Below, in pieces: positions 26,098 through 33,669 of a stretch of DNA of 61,784 nucleotides. Each line of letters begins with the position of its first letter. Within the stretch, counting starts at the first letter, position 1. This DNA is from DATKMK01 sp035541895 (GTDB lineage: Bacteria; Desulfobacterota; Binatia; HRBIN30; JACQVA1). The notes beneath the pieces were generated by a model. It worked only from the letters and a program-made list of their open reading frames with translations, was not told the DNA's origin and did no database searches. The stretch is taken from NCBI GenBank assembly GCA_035541895.1, contig DATKMK010000093.1:1-61784 (forward strand), written 5' to 3'. A program made the position numbers and the translations under genes.

Positions 26098-26514
26098 ATG
26101 ACTGATCAGAGATCGGCGCACAACCGCGAGCGCCGCGGCGCATCGCACTCGGTCGCCAACGACAAAACGACCGAGACGGTGCTTCGTCTCGAAGCAGAGT
26201 ACTGGACGATTGTCTACCAAGGTACCGTTCTAAGGTTGCGCGACAGCAAGGGTCTGCACTACCTCGCGACGTTGCTGCGTCACCCGGGGCAGCGGTTCCC
26301 GGCCACTCAACTCCTCCCGGCGGCCGGGAGACCGCCTCGGGTCAGCGACGACGAGCGGGCACGGATGGCGGTGACCAAACGCATCAGGGATGTGCTCCGC
26401 AAGATCGCGCTGCATCATCCTTCACTCGGGTACCACCTGGGAGCGTCGATCCGCACCGGTCACGAGTGCGCATACATCCCCGATCCGGATCAGCGAATCA
26501 CATGGGAGACATAA
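26098..26514 (+). CDS. Free-standing copy of the regulator C-terminal domain
   Basis: 138 residues. The core, VLRLEAEYWTIVYQGTVLRLRDSKGLHYLATLLRHPGQRF, is closely related to residues 955-990 of the large ATPase upstream (shared YWTI, RLRDSKGL-YL, a Pro at the helix end). After a short linker, ARMAVTKRIRDVLRKIALHHPSLGYHL and the terminal SIRTGHECAYIPDPDQRITW match the end of that domain. The charged helical linker of the large protein is mostly missing. There is no ATPase or TPR part. It probably binds DNA as a small winged-helix-like protein, acting with or against the ATPase; this is inference. Its ATG follows directly on the third hairpin, with no visible Shine-Dalgarno outside the stem. 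Confidence 0.8.
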   Translation: MTDQRSAHNRERRGASHSVANDKTTETVLRLEAEYWTIVYQGTVLRLRDSKGLHYLATLLRHPGQRFPATQLLPAAGRPPRVSDDERARMAVTKRIRDVLRKIALHHPSLGYHLGASIRTGHECAYIPDPDQRITWET

Positions 26515-26550
26515 CTCGGAGAGCGATTCGAAAAAAAGGAGGGTCAAGTG

Positions 26551-27357
26551 ATGAACCAACGCGTAACACTTGGGCTGGCATTGATGCTGTCTCTTCTAGT
26601 GGTCGGTCGTCGCACCGTCTCGGCGCAGGCCCCACCAAGCCCCGCCGCGGTTTTGAAGTGTGACGGAACCGCCCGAAGCAAGCTGCTGAGCTTATCGTCC
26701 AGTGTGGAATCGGCTCTTGCCAAGTGCCTGAGCAATCTCGAACTTTGCAAAGCCGCCCCGGACCCGACCAATTGCCGTCTGGGTTTGACCAACAAAGCGT
26801 TGGTGGCAACCAACGCGACCGTCAAGGCCGCACTTGTCGCGGTCAAGGCCTCCGGCGGCGCGTGCGAGACGGTCGCCGTCAATAACCGGTTAACCGATCA
26901 CATCGCCAAGTCCTATGGCGCAGCAATCAGCGGCATCGCAAAGGGTTGCCAGATTTGCAACGGCGGTTCCAAGGATACCAAGGGGTGTAAAACGGCAGCC
27001 GACTGCCCGGGTGGAAGTTGCGGCAGCTACGCCGTGTATGACGCAGCCAACGCCGGCAAACAGGCCACCACGGGCGTGTGTGCGCCGCTGCTAGGCGAGC
27101 GCCTGGCTTTCGGCGTGTGTACCAACAACGGCGCGGCCGGCAACTGGTGCAGCAACGCTTCGGAATGCAACAGTCCGGGAAAGACCGACGGCGTCTGTCT
27201 CACCGGTGATGCCGCCAACCGGCTGTCGTGTCTGGCCACAGCGGTCGAGCGAGGAGTCTTCGCCCTCACCCTGCTCCGAAACCCGCAAGCGCCCAAACTG
27301 TTCGGCATTGGCACCACCGGATACGTGTGGAACCTCGAGTCCAACATAAACGAATGA
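26551..27357 (+). CDS. Secreted Cys-rich protein of unknown function (1)
   Basis: 268 residues from an ATG seven bases after GGAGGG; a GTG immediately before it is an alternative. A clear signal peptide (core LGLALMLSLLVVG, end VSAQA) shows export. The mature N-terminal half is helical with scattered Cys (CDGTARSKLLSL, KCLSNLELCKAA). The second half holds Cys-rich loops: CQICNGGSKDTKGCKTAADCPGGSCG and CSNASECNSPGKTDGVC. That x-C-x-x-A/S-x-x-C pattern is like short disulfide-bonded repeats seen in secreted delta-proteobacterial and Binatota-type proteins. No enzyme motif is visible. It is the first of four exported proteins in a row and may share an operon with the regulator domain 36 bp upstream. 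Confidence 0.78.
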   Translation: MNQRVTLGLALMLSLLVVGRRTVSAQAPPSPAAVLKCDGTARSKLLSLSSSVESALAKCLSNLELCKAAPDPTNCRLGLTNKALVATNATVKAALVAVKASGGACETVAVNNRLTDHIAKSYGAAISGIAKGCQICNGGSKDTKGCKTAADCPGGSCGSYAVYDAANAGKQATTGVCAPLLGERLAFGVCTNNGAAGNWCSNASECNSPGKTDGVCLTGDAANRLSCLATAVERGVFALTLLRNPQAPKLFGIGTTGYVWNLESNINE

Positions 27358-27383
27358 CCGCAACCAAGATTGGGAGAAATGCC

Positions 27384-28616
27384 ATGGATCGTCAACCGAT
27401 ACGAATTCTGATTGCTACAGTCACTCTCACACTTGCGTCAGTCGCCGGTGTCGTACTGTGTTGCCGCCCGGCTGTTGCGCAGCACCAACCGCCGATCGGC
27501 GAAAAAACGATCCGATTCAACGTCTCCAGTCGGATGACGTTTCTCAACGCCGGCACACCGACTCCGGTCGATTTCCCCACCGTCAGTTGCTCGTACGATT
27601 TCGACATCGGTGCGCCGGATAGCGATGGCATCGTGCCGTTCAGGCTCATCGCCTCGCGCTCGAAATGCGATCCCGCGGTCTTCGCCGGCCCGCCGTCCTT
27701 GACAATATGCGCGAAGCCCAAGGCCGACGGCGTCGGAATGATCTGCTGCAATCCCAACGGCTGCCCCTCGCTTGGGTCCCCGAGCTATGTCGCCAGCGTC
27801 AACCACGACAGCAGCGGGACGCGCCCGGGGTTCCTGCTCGAAGCAGGTCGCTCAGCCGACCCCAACTGCGTCGAGAACACCGACGTGGTTGTCGCCGGGA
27901 AATGCGCCACCGGTGGGGCCAATTGCGGTCGAGATGTCGACTGCGGAAACAACGGACCGTGCACCGGCACGATCAAGCTCGACCAGTCCCGTGCCTGCGA
28001 GGAACATCAACCCTGCAATGCCGCCAACGTCGGTCTCGCTGCCCAAGGGCTCAATCCGTTCGCGGCCGCGCATCAGGCCCTCAGCGCACCGATCTGCAAC
28101 AGCAGCATTCTGCTCACACCGGGAAACGACAGCTTCCAGGTGGGCGATATCGTCATGGGGTATCCTCTTCAGGCAATCGTCCACTCGAAGGCGAGTGAGA
28201 ACGGCAATGGAGGTTTGGACGATGTGAAGAACAATATCACCGGGGCCCCGGGTCCCGACGGCCTTCCCGACGGCTACGGCCCCGACGGATTGCCGTGCAC
28301 GGACGATGACACCACCCTCCCCTTGTCGACCTTCTTTGAAGGCCCGACGACCGAAGGCGCGCGGCTGTTCATCTACAACCCCAATCTGTACGATCCGCAC
28401 AACCTTCCGAACCCGAATCCGCCGTTTGAAGGCATTGCCCCGGCAGGCGGGGCGACACCACCGCATGGGACGATTCCCGCCGACGCGTGCGCGCAACTCT
28501 CGCTCGGCGACTTGACCGGCTACCGCCTCGTCTCGACCATCCCGCTGATCGACACGAACGTCGCCGGCGACATGATCTTCGTCAAGCACTACGACGGACT
28601 GGCGCCCGCACCGTAG
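27384..28616 (+). CDS. Secreted Cys-rich protein of unknown function (2)
   Basis: 410 residues from an ATG with GGGAG eight bases upstream. The signal peptide (MDRQPIRILIATVTLTLASVAGVVLCCRPAVAQ) is long, with a cleavage site likely after AVA. The mature part is predicted to be beta-rich with paired Cys (MICCNPNGC, GGANCGRDVDCGNNGPC), the latter loop resembling those of the preceding gene. A Gly/Pro/Asp-rich segment, PDGLPDGYGPDGLPCTDDDTT, could bind calcium. I do not recognise the family. The 26-bp gap to the previous gene supports co-transcription. Expected location is periplasm or cell surface. Confidence 0.75.
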   Translation: MDRQPIRILIATVTLTLASVAGVVLCCRPAVAQHQPPIGEKTIRFNVSSRMTFLNAGTPTPVDFPTVSCSYDFDIGAPDSDGIVPFRLIASRSKCDPAVFAGPPSLTICAKPKADGVGMICCNPNGCPSLGSPSYVASVNHDSSGTRPGFLLEAGRSADPNCVENTDVVVAGKCATGGANCGRDVDCGNNGPCTGTIKLDQSRACEEHQPCNAANVGLAAQGLNPFAAAHQALSAPICNSSILLTPGNDSFQVGDIVMGYPLQAIVHSKASENGNGGLDDVKNNITGAPGPDGLPDGYGPDGLPCTDDDTTLPLSTFFEGPTTEGARLFIYNPNLYDPHNLPNPNPPFEGIAPAGGATPPHGTIPADACAQLSLGDLTGYRLVSTIPLIDTNVAGDMIFVKHYDGLAPAP

Positions 28617-28666
28617 AGCGAACAAGCCAACACAATAGACGCTTGCCGCGAAGACGGGACGACGAC

Positions 28667-29995
28667 ATGAAGCAGTCATTCACGCAGAAAATCATCGCCA
28701 TACTTGTCAGTGCCGCGGTGGTGTGGCTCGCGCACGTGGCGACGGCGGCAACAATTGCAGTCAACGATCCCGGCGACACGACCGGCGGTCGAGGCTGCAC
28801 GTTGCGTGATGCGATCAATGCCGCCAACTCCGACACCCAGCAAGGCGGGTGCTCCGCCGGCAGTGGAGCTGACGAGATCGTCTTCAACCTCGCCCTACCG
28901 TCGAAGATCATCTTGACGAGCAATTCGCAGTTAAATGTAGACAGCAATCTCACGATTCTCGGCCCGGGGGCCGGCGCGCTGACCATTGAGGGGACCAAGA
29001 TCGCGCCCTCGTCGGTGTTTTGGATCCAGAGCGGCACGGTGAGTATCTCGGGCCTCACCATCAAGAATGGGACCGACAGCGGCATCGTCAACTTCGGGAC
29101 CCTGACGCTGACCGGTTGCACGTTGACAGGCAACTCGGATTTCCAGCAAAGCACCGGCGGTGGCCTCTATAACGACGGGGCCGCCACCGCGGCCCTGTTC
29201 GACTGCACAATCAGCAACAACAAAGCGCCGGGAACAAGCATGCTGGGCGATGCCGGCGGCGGCATCTTCAACAACGGCACGATGACCCTAACCAATTGCA
29301 CGGTGAGCGGAAACTCGGCTTCGGGTGTAGGTGCAACCGGTGGCGGCATCGAAAACGGCGGTGTCCTGACCATTGCGGGCTCGACCCTGAACAACAACTC
29401 GACCTCGGGTTTGGAAGCCGAGGGCGGCGCCATCTTCAACAACGGTGGCATCCTGACGCTGACCGATTCCACTCTGAGCGCCAACTCGGTCTCGGGCGCA
29501 CTGAGCTTGGGAGGCGGCATCGAGACGGACGGCGTCACGAGCCTCACCAACTGCACCATGAGCGGGAACAAGGCGTCGGGCAAAGGCGCCATGGGCGGCG
29601 GAATTCTTGACGGAGCCCCAGCGGGGCAACTGACCATCGCGAACACCATCATCGCCCACAGCACCGGTGGCGACTGCGTCAGTGTCGACGCGGTGACCGA
29701 TCACGGGCACAACTTGACCCAAGACCCGACTAACAACTGTGGCCTGACAGGTGGAAGCGACATATCCGCGACCGACCCACTCCTGTTGTCGTTGGCCAAG
29801 AACGGATCCGGCACCAAAACCATGGCGTTGTGCACGGGCGTTGGAACTCCGAAAAAGTCTTGTGCAGGAACCAGCCCTGCGATCGCCTCCGCTGCTCACA
29901 GCCTTTGCGCCGCCGCACCCGTGAGCAATCGTGATCAGCGAGGTTGGCTCCGAGGCAGCTCCACCTGCGACATTGGCGCCTACGAGACCCCGTAG
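28667..29995 (+). CDS. Secreted right-handed beta-helix protein, CSLREA type (1)
   Basis: 442 residues from the ATG at 28667; the upstream open frame overlaps the previous gene and lacks a signal. A signal peptide (IIAILVSAAVVWLAHVATAA) precedes TIAVNDPGDTTGGRGCTLRDAINAANS, a CSLREA-type N-terminal motif. Residues 100-360 are parallel beta-helix rungs: repeated TLTGCTLTGNS, GGGIFNNGTMTLTNCTVSGNS and GGGIENGGVLTIAGSTL units. The C-terminus has the ISATDPLL ... SPAIASAAHSLC ... DQRGWLRGSSTCDIGAYE pattern of choice-of-anchor proteins. These are usually surface-attached adhesins or carbohydrate-binding proteins; no catalytic residues are evident. It is a paralog of the next gene. Confidence 0.9.
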   Translation: MKQSFTQKIIAILVSAAVVWLAHVATAATIAVNDPGDTTGGRGCTLRDAINAANSDTQQGGCSAGSGADEIVFNLALPSKIILTSNSQLNVDSNLTILGPGAGALTIEGTKIAPSSVFWIQSGTVSISGLTIKNGTDSGIVNFGTLTLTGCTLTGNSDFQQSTGGGLYNDGAATAALFDCTISNNKAPGTSMLGDAGGGIFNNGTMTLTNCTVSGNSASGVGATGGGIENGGVLTIAGSTLNNNSTSGLEAEGGAIFNNGGILTLTDSTLSANSVSGALSLGGGIETDGVTSLTNCTMSGNKASGKGAMGGGILDGAPAGQLTIANTIIAHSTGGDCVSVDAVTDHGHNLTQDPTNNCGLTGGSDISATDPLLLSLAKNGSGTKTMALCTGVGTPKKSCAGTSPAIASAAHSLCAAAPVSNRDQRGWLRGSSTCDIGAYETP

Positions 29996-30056
29996 CGGCG
30001 GCGGCGCTTGGACTGCGTACTCCAGGACAGACAGGCAAACCAGGAAGGGAGACATC

Positions 30057-31607
30057 ATGACGAATCAGCGACAACTACTCGGTCGCCGCAGCCAATGGTG
30101 CTCTAGACCTCTTGCCTCTTGGTGCGTCGCCGGTGCATTCACACTGCTAGTCGGTGCACCGCTGCATGCCGCCACGTTCACCGTCACCAGCACGCTGGAC
30201 GCGGTCGACGACAACATCGGCGACAGCATCTGCCACACGGCGTTGGGTGTGTGCACGCTACGCGCCGCAATTCAGGAAGCCAACGCCTTGGCCGGTCCTG
30301 ACACGATCGATGTCGCCGTCGTCGGCACCATCAAGCTAACAATTCCCGGCGGTCTTACGATCAATGACGATGTATCGATCAACGGCGACGGTCACCAATC
30401 CACGATTATCGACGGCAACAAACTCGACAGAGTCTTCCTCATCAATTCGAGCACCCACGATGCCAGCATCACCGGGGTCACCATCAAAAACGGCAAGACC
30501 AGCGGTGACGGAGGCGGCATTGAAGACTTCGCGGCGTTGACCCTTAGTGACGTTGTGATTCAGGGGAACCACGCCGACGGCAGGGGCGGCGGCATCTACA
30601 ACCACTACGGTAACTATTCTGGAACAGTCACGATAGGGCAAGCGAGCTGCCTCGACTCCTATGTGTCTGGCCTCCCCGGTGCGATCATAAGGGGAAACTC
30701 GTCCGCCTCGAGCGGCGGGGGCATTTACAACGACGATACGCTCATCGTCAACGGCTCCGTCATTACCGGTAACATCGGAGGCGATGCCAGTGCGATTCAT
30801 AACGCCGGCGCTGCAGCGATCTTTTACACGTCGATTGATCACAACGCAGCACCGGGTAACGCAACGATTTGGAACAATGGGACCCTCGACATCGAGTTCA
30901 GCAGCGTCGCAAGTAACAATGGAGCCGGGATTTTGGGCGGTCTAAACGGACCGTCCACGGCGCTTTTTCAGGTCACGGTTGTTGGTAACAAGGGGGGAGG
31001 CATTTTGAACAATAGCGGGAGCATGACCATCAGTGGCTCAGCGGTCTTGACCAACACGAACGGATCTGGCGGCGCGGGCGTTTTCCAGAATGGCGGTACA
31101 ATGTCGATCACAAACACCACCATCGCGCGGAACAAATCGACCAGTGGTCCAGGTGGCGGGATCTTCAACCACGCCACGCTATCGTTAACCAACGTTACCC
31201 TCGCCGACAACGTTGCGCCCACCGCATCATCCATCAGCACCGCCAACGGAACGGCGAACGTACGAAACACGATCGTCAAGGGAAAGAACAATTGTGACGC
31301 CCCGGTCGCCGTCACGGGAAACAACATCGAGAGCGAGAATTCATGCGGCTTCACCGCGCTGACCGACAAGCCCAATACCGACCCGCTGCTCGTAACGACG
31401 CAAGACCCGGAGAACGGGTTCGAGCCGTTCTTCCCAGTCACGGTGCACGTTCCGCTGGTGGCGTCGCTGAAGCGCGGAAGTCCAGCCGTCGACGCCGGCG
31501 ACAACACGGTCTGTCCTCCGAGCGACCAGCGCACGGTTCAACGCCCGATCGACGGGAACGGCGACGGCACCGCGACCTGCGACATCGGGGCGTACGAACT
31601 GCAGTAA
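30057..31607 (+). CDS. Secreted right-handed beta-helix protein, CSLREA type (2)
   Basis: 516 residues from the ATG at 30057, with GGAAGGGAG upstream. The N-terminus carries an Arg-rich n-region and a hydrophobic core (WCVAGAFTLLVGAPLHA) before ATFTVTSTLDAVDDNIGDSIC and GVCTLRAAIQEANA, again the CSLREA-type motif. Beta-helix rungs follow (ITGVTIKNGKTSGDGGGIED, RGGGIYNHYG, SSGGGIYNDDTLIVNGS, GGGILNNSGSMTISG). The end reads RGSPAVDAGDNTVCPPSDQRTVQRPIDGNGDGTATCDIGAYELQ, a full choice-of-anchor terminus. It is larger than its neighbour and likely has the same surface role. It is the last plus-strand gene and is followed directly by a hairpin. Confidence 0.9.
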   Translation: MTNQRQLLGRRSQWCSRPLASWCVAGAFTLLVGAPLHAATFTVTSTLDAVDDNIGDSICHTALGVCTLRAAIQEANALAGPDTIDVAVVGTIKLTIPGGLTINDDVSINGDGHQSTIIDGNKLDRVFLINSSTHDASITGVTIKNGKTSGDGGGIEDFAALTLSDVVIQGNHADGRGGGIYNHYGNYSGTVTIGQASCLDSYVSGLPGAIIRGNSSASSGGGIYNDDTLIVNGSVITGNIGGDASAIHNAGAAAIFYTSIDHNAAPGNATIWNNGTLDIEFSSVASNNGAGILGGLNGPSTALFQVTVVGNKGGGILNNSGSMTISGSAVLTNTNGSGGAGVFQNGGTMSITNTTIARNKSTSGPGGGIFNHATLSLTNVTLADNVAPTASSISTANGTANVRNTIVKGKNNCDAPVAVTGNNIESENSCGFTALTDKPNTDPLLVTTQDPENGFEPFFPVTVHVPLVASLKRGSPAVDAGDNTVCPPSDQRTVQRPIDGNGDGTATCDIGAYELQ

Positions 31608-31625
31608 GCACGCAGCGAAGCGTGC
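31608..31625 (+). terminator. Hairpin after the secreted-protein genes
   Basis: Starting at the base after the TAA of the beta-helix gene, gcacgc (31608-31613) pairs with gcgtgc (31620-31625) around a six-base loop, agcgaa. It is followed by CTTCAAAATC, only a weak T-stretch. It sits in the 61-bp space between convergent genes, so it may end transcription in one or both directions. Confidence 0.5.
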
Positions 31626-31668
31626 CTTCAAAATCGGGGCGGCGACGCGCGCCGCCGGCGATCTCGCT

Positions 31669-32730
31669 CTACGGATGTAACCCGACGCCTTCCAGCCCCA
31701 TCTCTTCCGGCAATCCCAGCATGCAGTTCAGGTTCTGAATCGCCGAGCTGGCGGCGCCTTTGCCCAAGTTGTCGAGCGCGCCGAAGGCGACGACGCGGCC
31801 GCGCTTGGGGTCGACGTCGACGCCGATGTGGACGAAGTTCGAGCCCGCGACTTCGGCAACGCTCGGATACGGCAGGTACTGCCAGCTCACCTTCGGCTCC
31901 TTCGGCAGCGTAAGGATGCGCACGAAGTACTCGGCCATGTAGAAGTCCCGGTAGATCGACAGCACGTCTTCGCGTGAGACCCGCCGGGTGAGGAACCCGT
32001 GGCAATTGGCGAGAATGCCGCGGGTGAAGGGACAGTAGTACGGGGTAAAGTGAATCGTCACCGGCGCACCGGCGACGCCACTGAGTTCTTGCTCGACTTC
32101 ATACGTGTGGCGATGGTCGACGACGTTGTACGGAAACGCCGAGTTGCCGATCTCGCTATGGTGCGTCGGCACCACCGGCTCGGCCCCCGCGCCCGAGGTG
32201 CCGGACATCCCGTCGACCACGATGCGATCGAGGTCGACGAGCTTCTCCTTCACCAGCGGGGCAAGCGTGAGAATCGCCGTGTATGCGAAGCACCCGGGAT
32301 TGGCGACCAGCCGCGCGCGCCGAATCTGTTCGCGATGCAGTTCGGTGGCGCCGTACGGCGCCTCTTCGACCAACGGCCAGCAGCTATGCTTCGCCTTGTA
32401 GACCTGCTCGAAGAGGGCCTGGTCCTTGAGGCGGAAGTCTGAGCCGACATCGACCACCTTCGCCCCCTGCTTGAGGTAGTGTTCCGCCCGCGTCATCGAC
32501 TCGCGCGACGGCATGCACAGAAACACCGCGTCCGCCGGCGTCGCCGCCTCTTCCTTGATGAACCGCAGGCCGGCACCAATCAGATTGCGGTGAATGGCTT
32601 CGAGATGCTTGTCGCCTCGCGAAGTGACCCAGGCAATCTGCACGCGCGGGTGACTGAGCAGCAAGCGCAACAGCTCGCCGCCGGAATATCCCGACCCGCC
32701 GACCACCCCGACTAAAATGTCACGCGCCAC
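31669..32730 (-). CDS. argC: N-acetyl-gamma-glutamyl-phosphate reductase
   Basis: 353 residues. ArgC reduces N-acetylglutamyl phosphate to the semialdehyde with NADPH, the third step of arginine biosynthesis. The Rossmann motif GGSGYSGGELLRLL is at the N-terminus; the catalytic Cys147 lies in LVANPGCFAYT, and DGMSGTSGAGAEP, HRHTYEVEQEL and FTPYYCPFTRGILA follow. The length and order match the family well. No other arg gene is in the window. It is the most downstream gene of a minus-strand run that includes the membrane protein and M1 peptidase, but the 78-bp gap leaves room for its own promoter. Confidence 0.96.
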   Translation of the reverse strand: MARDILVGVVGGSGYSGGELLRLLLSHPRVQIAWVTSRGDKHLEAIHRNLIGAGLRFIKEEAATPADAVFLCMPSRESMTRAEHYLKQGAKVVDVGSDFRLKDQALFEQVYKAKHSCWPLVEEAPYGATELHREQIRRARLVANPGCFAYTAILTLAPLVKEKLVDLDRIVVDGMSGTSGAGAEPVVPTHHSEIGNSAFPYNVVDHRHTYEVEQELSGVAGAPVTIHFTPYYCPFTRGILANCHGFLTRRVSREDVLSIYRDFYMAEYFVRILTLPKEPKVSWQYLPYPSVAEVAGSNFVHIGVDVDPKRGRVVAFGALDNLGKGAASSAIQNLNCMLGLPEEMGLEGVGLHP

Positions 32731-32808
32731 TGCTGCTCCTCCTTGCGCACGTGGAATCTATCGAGAACCGTCACGCAACGAAAGGCGTCGGCCACGATCG
32801 TGGCCGCG

Positions 32809-33669
32809 CTACTCGGGGAACTCGGCCTGCAACTCGGTGGCGGCGGCAAACGTCGCCACGCGGATGAACGCGCGTCCGAGCATCAACACCTGTCCCCACA
32901 GCAACGAGATGGTGACGCCGCCGTCCGGCGTGGTGGTGGGAATCAGCACTTCAATCGCTCGGTAGAGCAACCACAGTGGCACGCCGGCGACCAGCATCGT
33001 CACGGTCAGGGTCAGCGCGCGGCGATCGCCGTGCAACACAAATCGGCACGCCCAACGAAACGCGCGCCAGGCGCCGAACCGGCGGCGCACGATGCAAATG
33101 CGCGCGTGATCGTGGATCGTCACGAGCATCAGCAGGGCTATCGTCGCGACCAGGAAGCCGGCGGCCAGCGCGTAGGTGGTCGTCAGTTCGTTGGGGCTCT
33201 CCGCGAGCCAGCGCAGCAACCTGTGCACCGCGCCGACGACAGCGACTATCACCAACGTGTCGAGCGCCATGACCAGCACCCACAGGCGCCAGAACACCGG
33301 ATATAGCCCCAAGCTCCGGCGCCAGAACTCGGCAAACGTGAACGAGGCGGCGGCATCCTGCACGGCGCGAACGACGCCCGCGGTCAGCCAGATCGAAAAC
33401 AGCAAGACGCCGCCGATGAGCACGACCGTGACGCTCGCGAGCATCGCGAGCGATTCGCCGTGGTGAATGAACAGATCGCCGACGGCGGTGAGGTTGAAAT
33501 CCCACGCCAGCGTTCGCGTCAGCAACGACGCGTCGAACGCCAGGCTGAGCCAGTGCCCCGCCGCCAACAGAAAGGCCACGCCGGCCAGCAAGCCGACCAA
33601 CCAGAGCAACACAACCACCGGCCAGCGTTGCATCGCACCGACCAATCCCGTCACCACGCTGCGCCGCAT
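32809..33669 (-). CDS. Multi-pass membrane protein of unknown function
   Basis: 286 residues from the ATG at 33669 that overlaps the stop of the M1 peptidase (TGATG), implying coupled translation. About six hydrophobic segments are visible, including VVVLLWLVGLLAGVAFLLAA, LAMLASVTVVLIGGVLLFSIW, VLVMALDTLVIVAVVG, LAAGFLVATIALLMLV and LTVTMLVAGVPLWLLY. The loops hold a conserved-looking HDHARICIVRRRFGAWRAFRW segment, as seen in ABC-associated or DUF-type integral membrane proteins with amphipathic coupling helices. The family is not recognised. Coupling suggests it serves the peptidase, for example as anchor or transport partner; that is inference. Confidence 0.8.
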   Translation of the reverse strand: MRRSVVTGLVGAMQRWPVVVLLWLVGLLAGVAFLLAAGHWLSLAFDASLLTRTLAWDFNLTAVGDLFIHHGESLAMLASVTVVLIGGVLLFSIWLTAGVVRAVQDAAASFTFAEFWRRSLGLYPVFWRLWVLVMALDTLVIVAVVGAVHRLLRWLAESPNELTTTYALAAGFLVATIALLMLVTIHDHARICIVRRRFGAWRAFRWACRFVLHGDRRALTLTVTMLVAGVPLWLLYRAIEVLIPTTTPDGGVTISLLWGQVLMLGRAFIRVATFAAATELQAEFPE

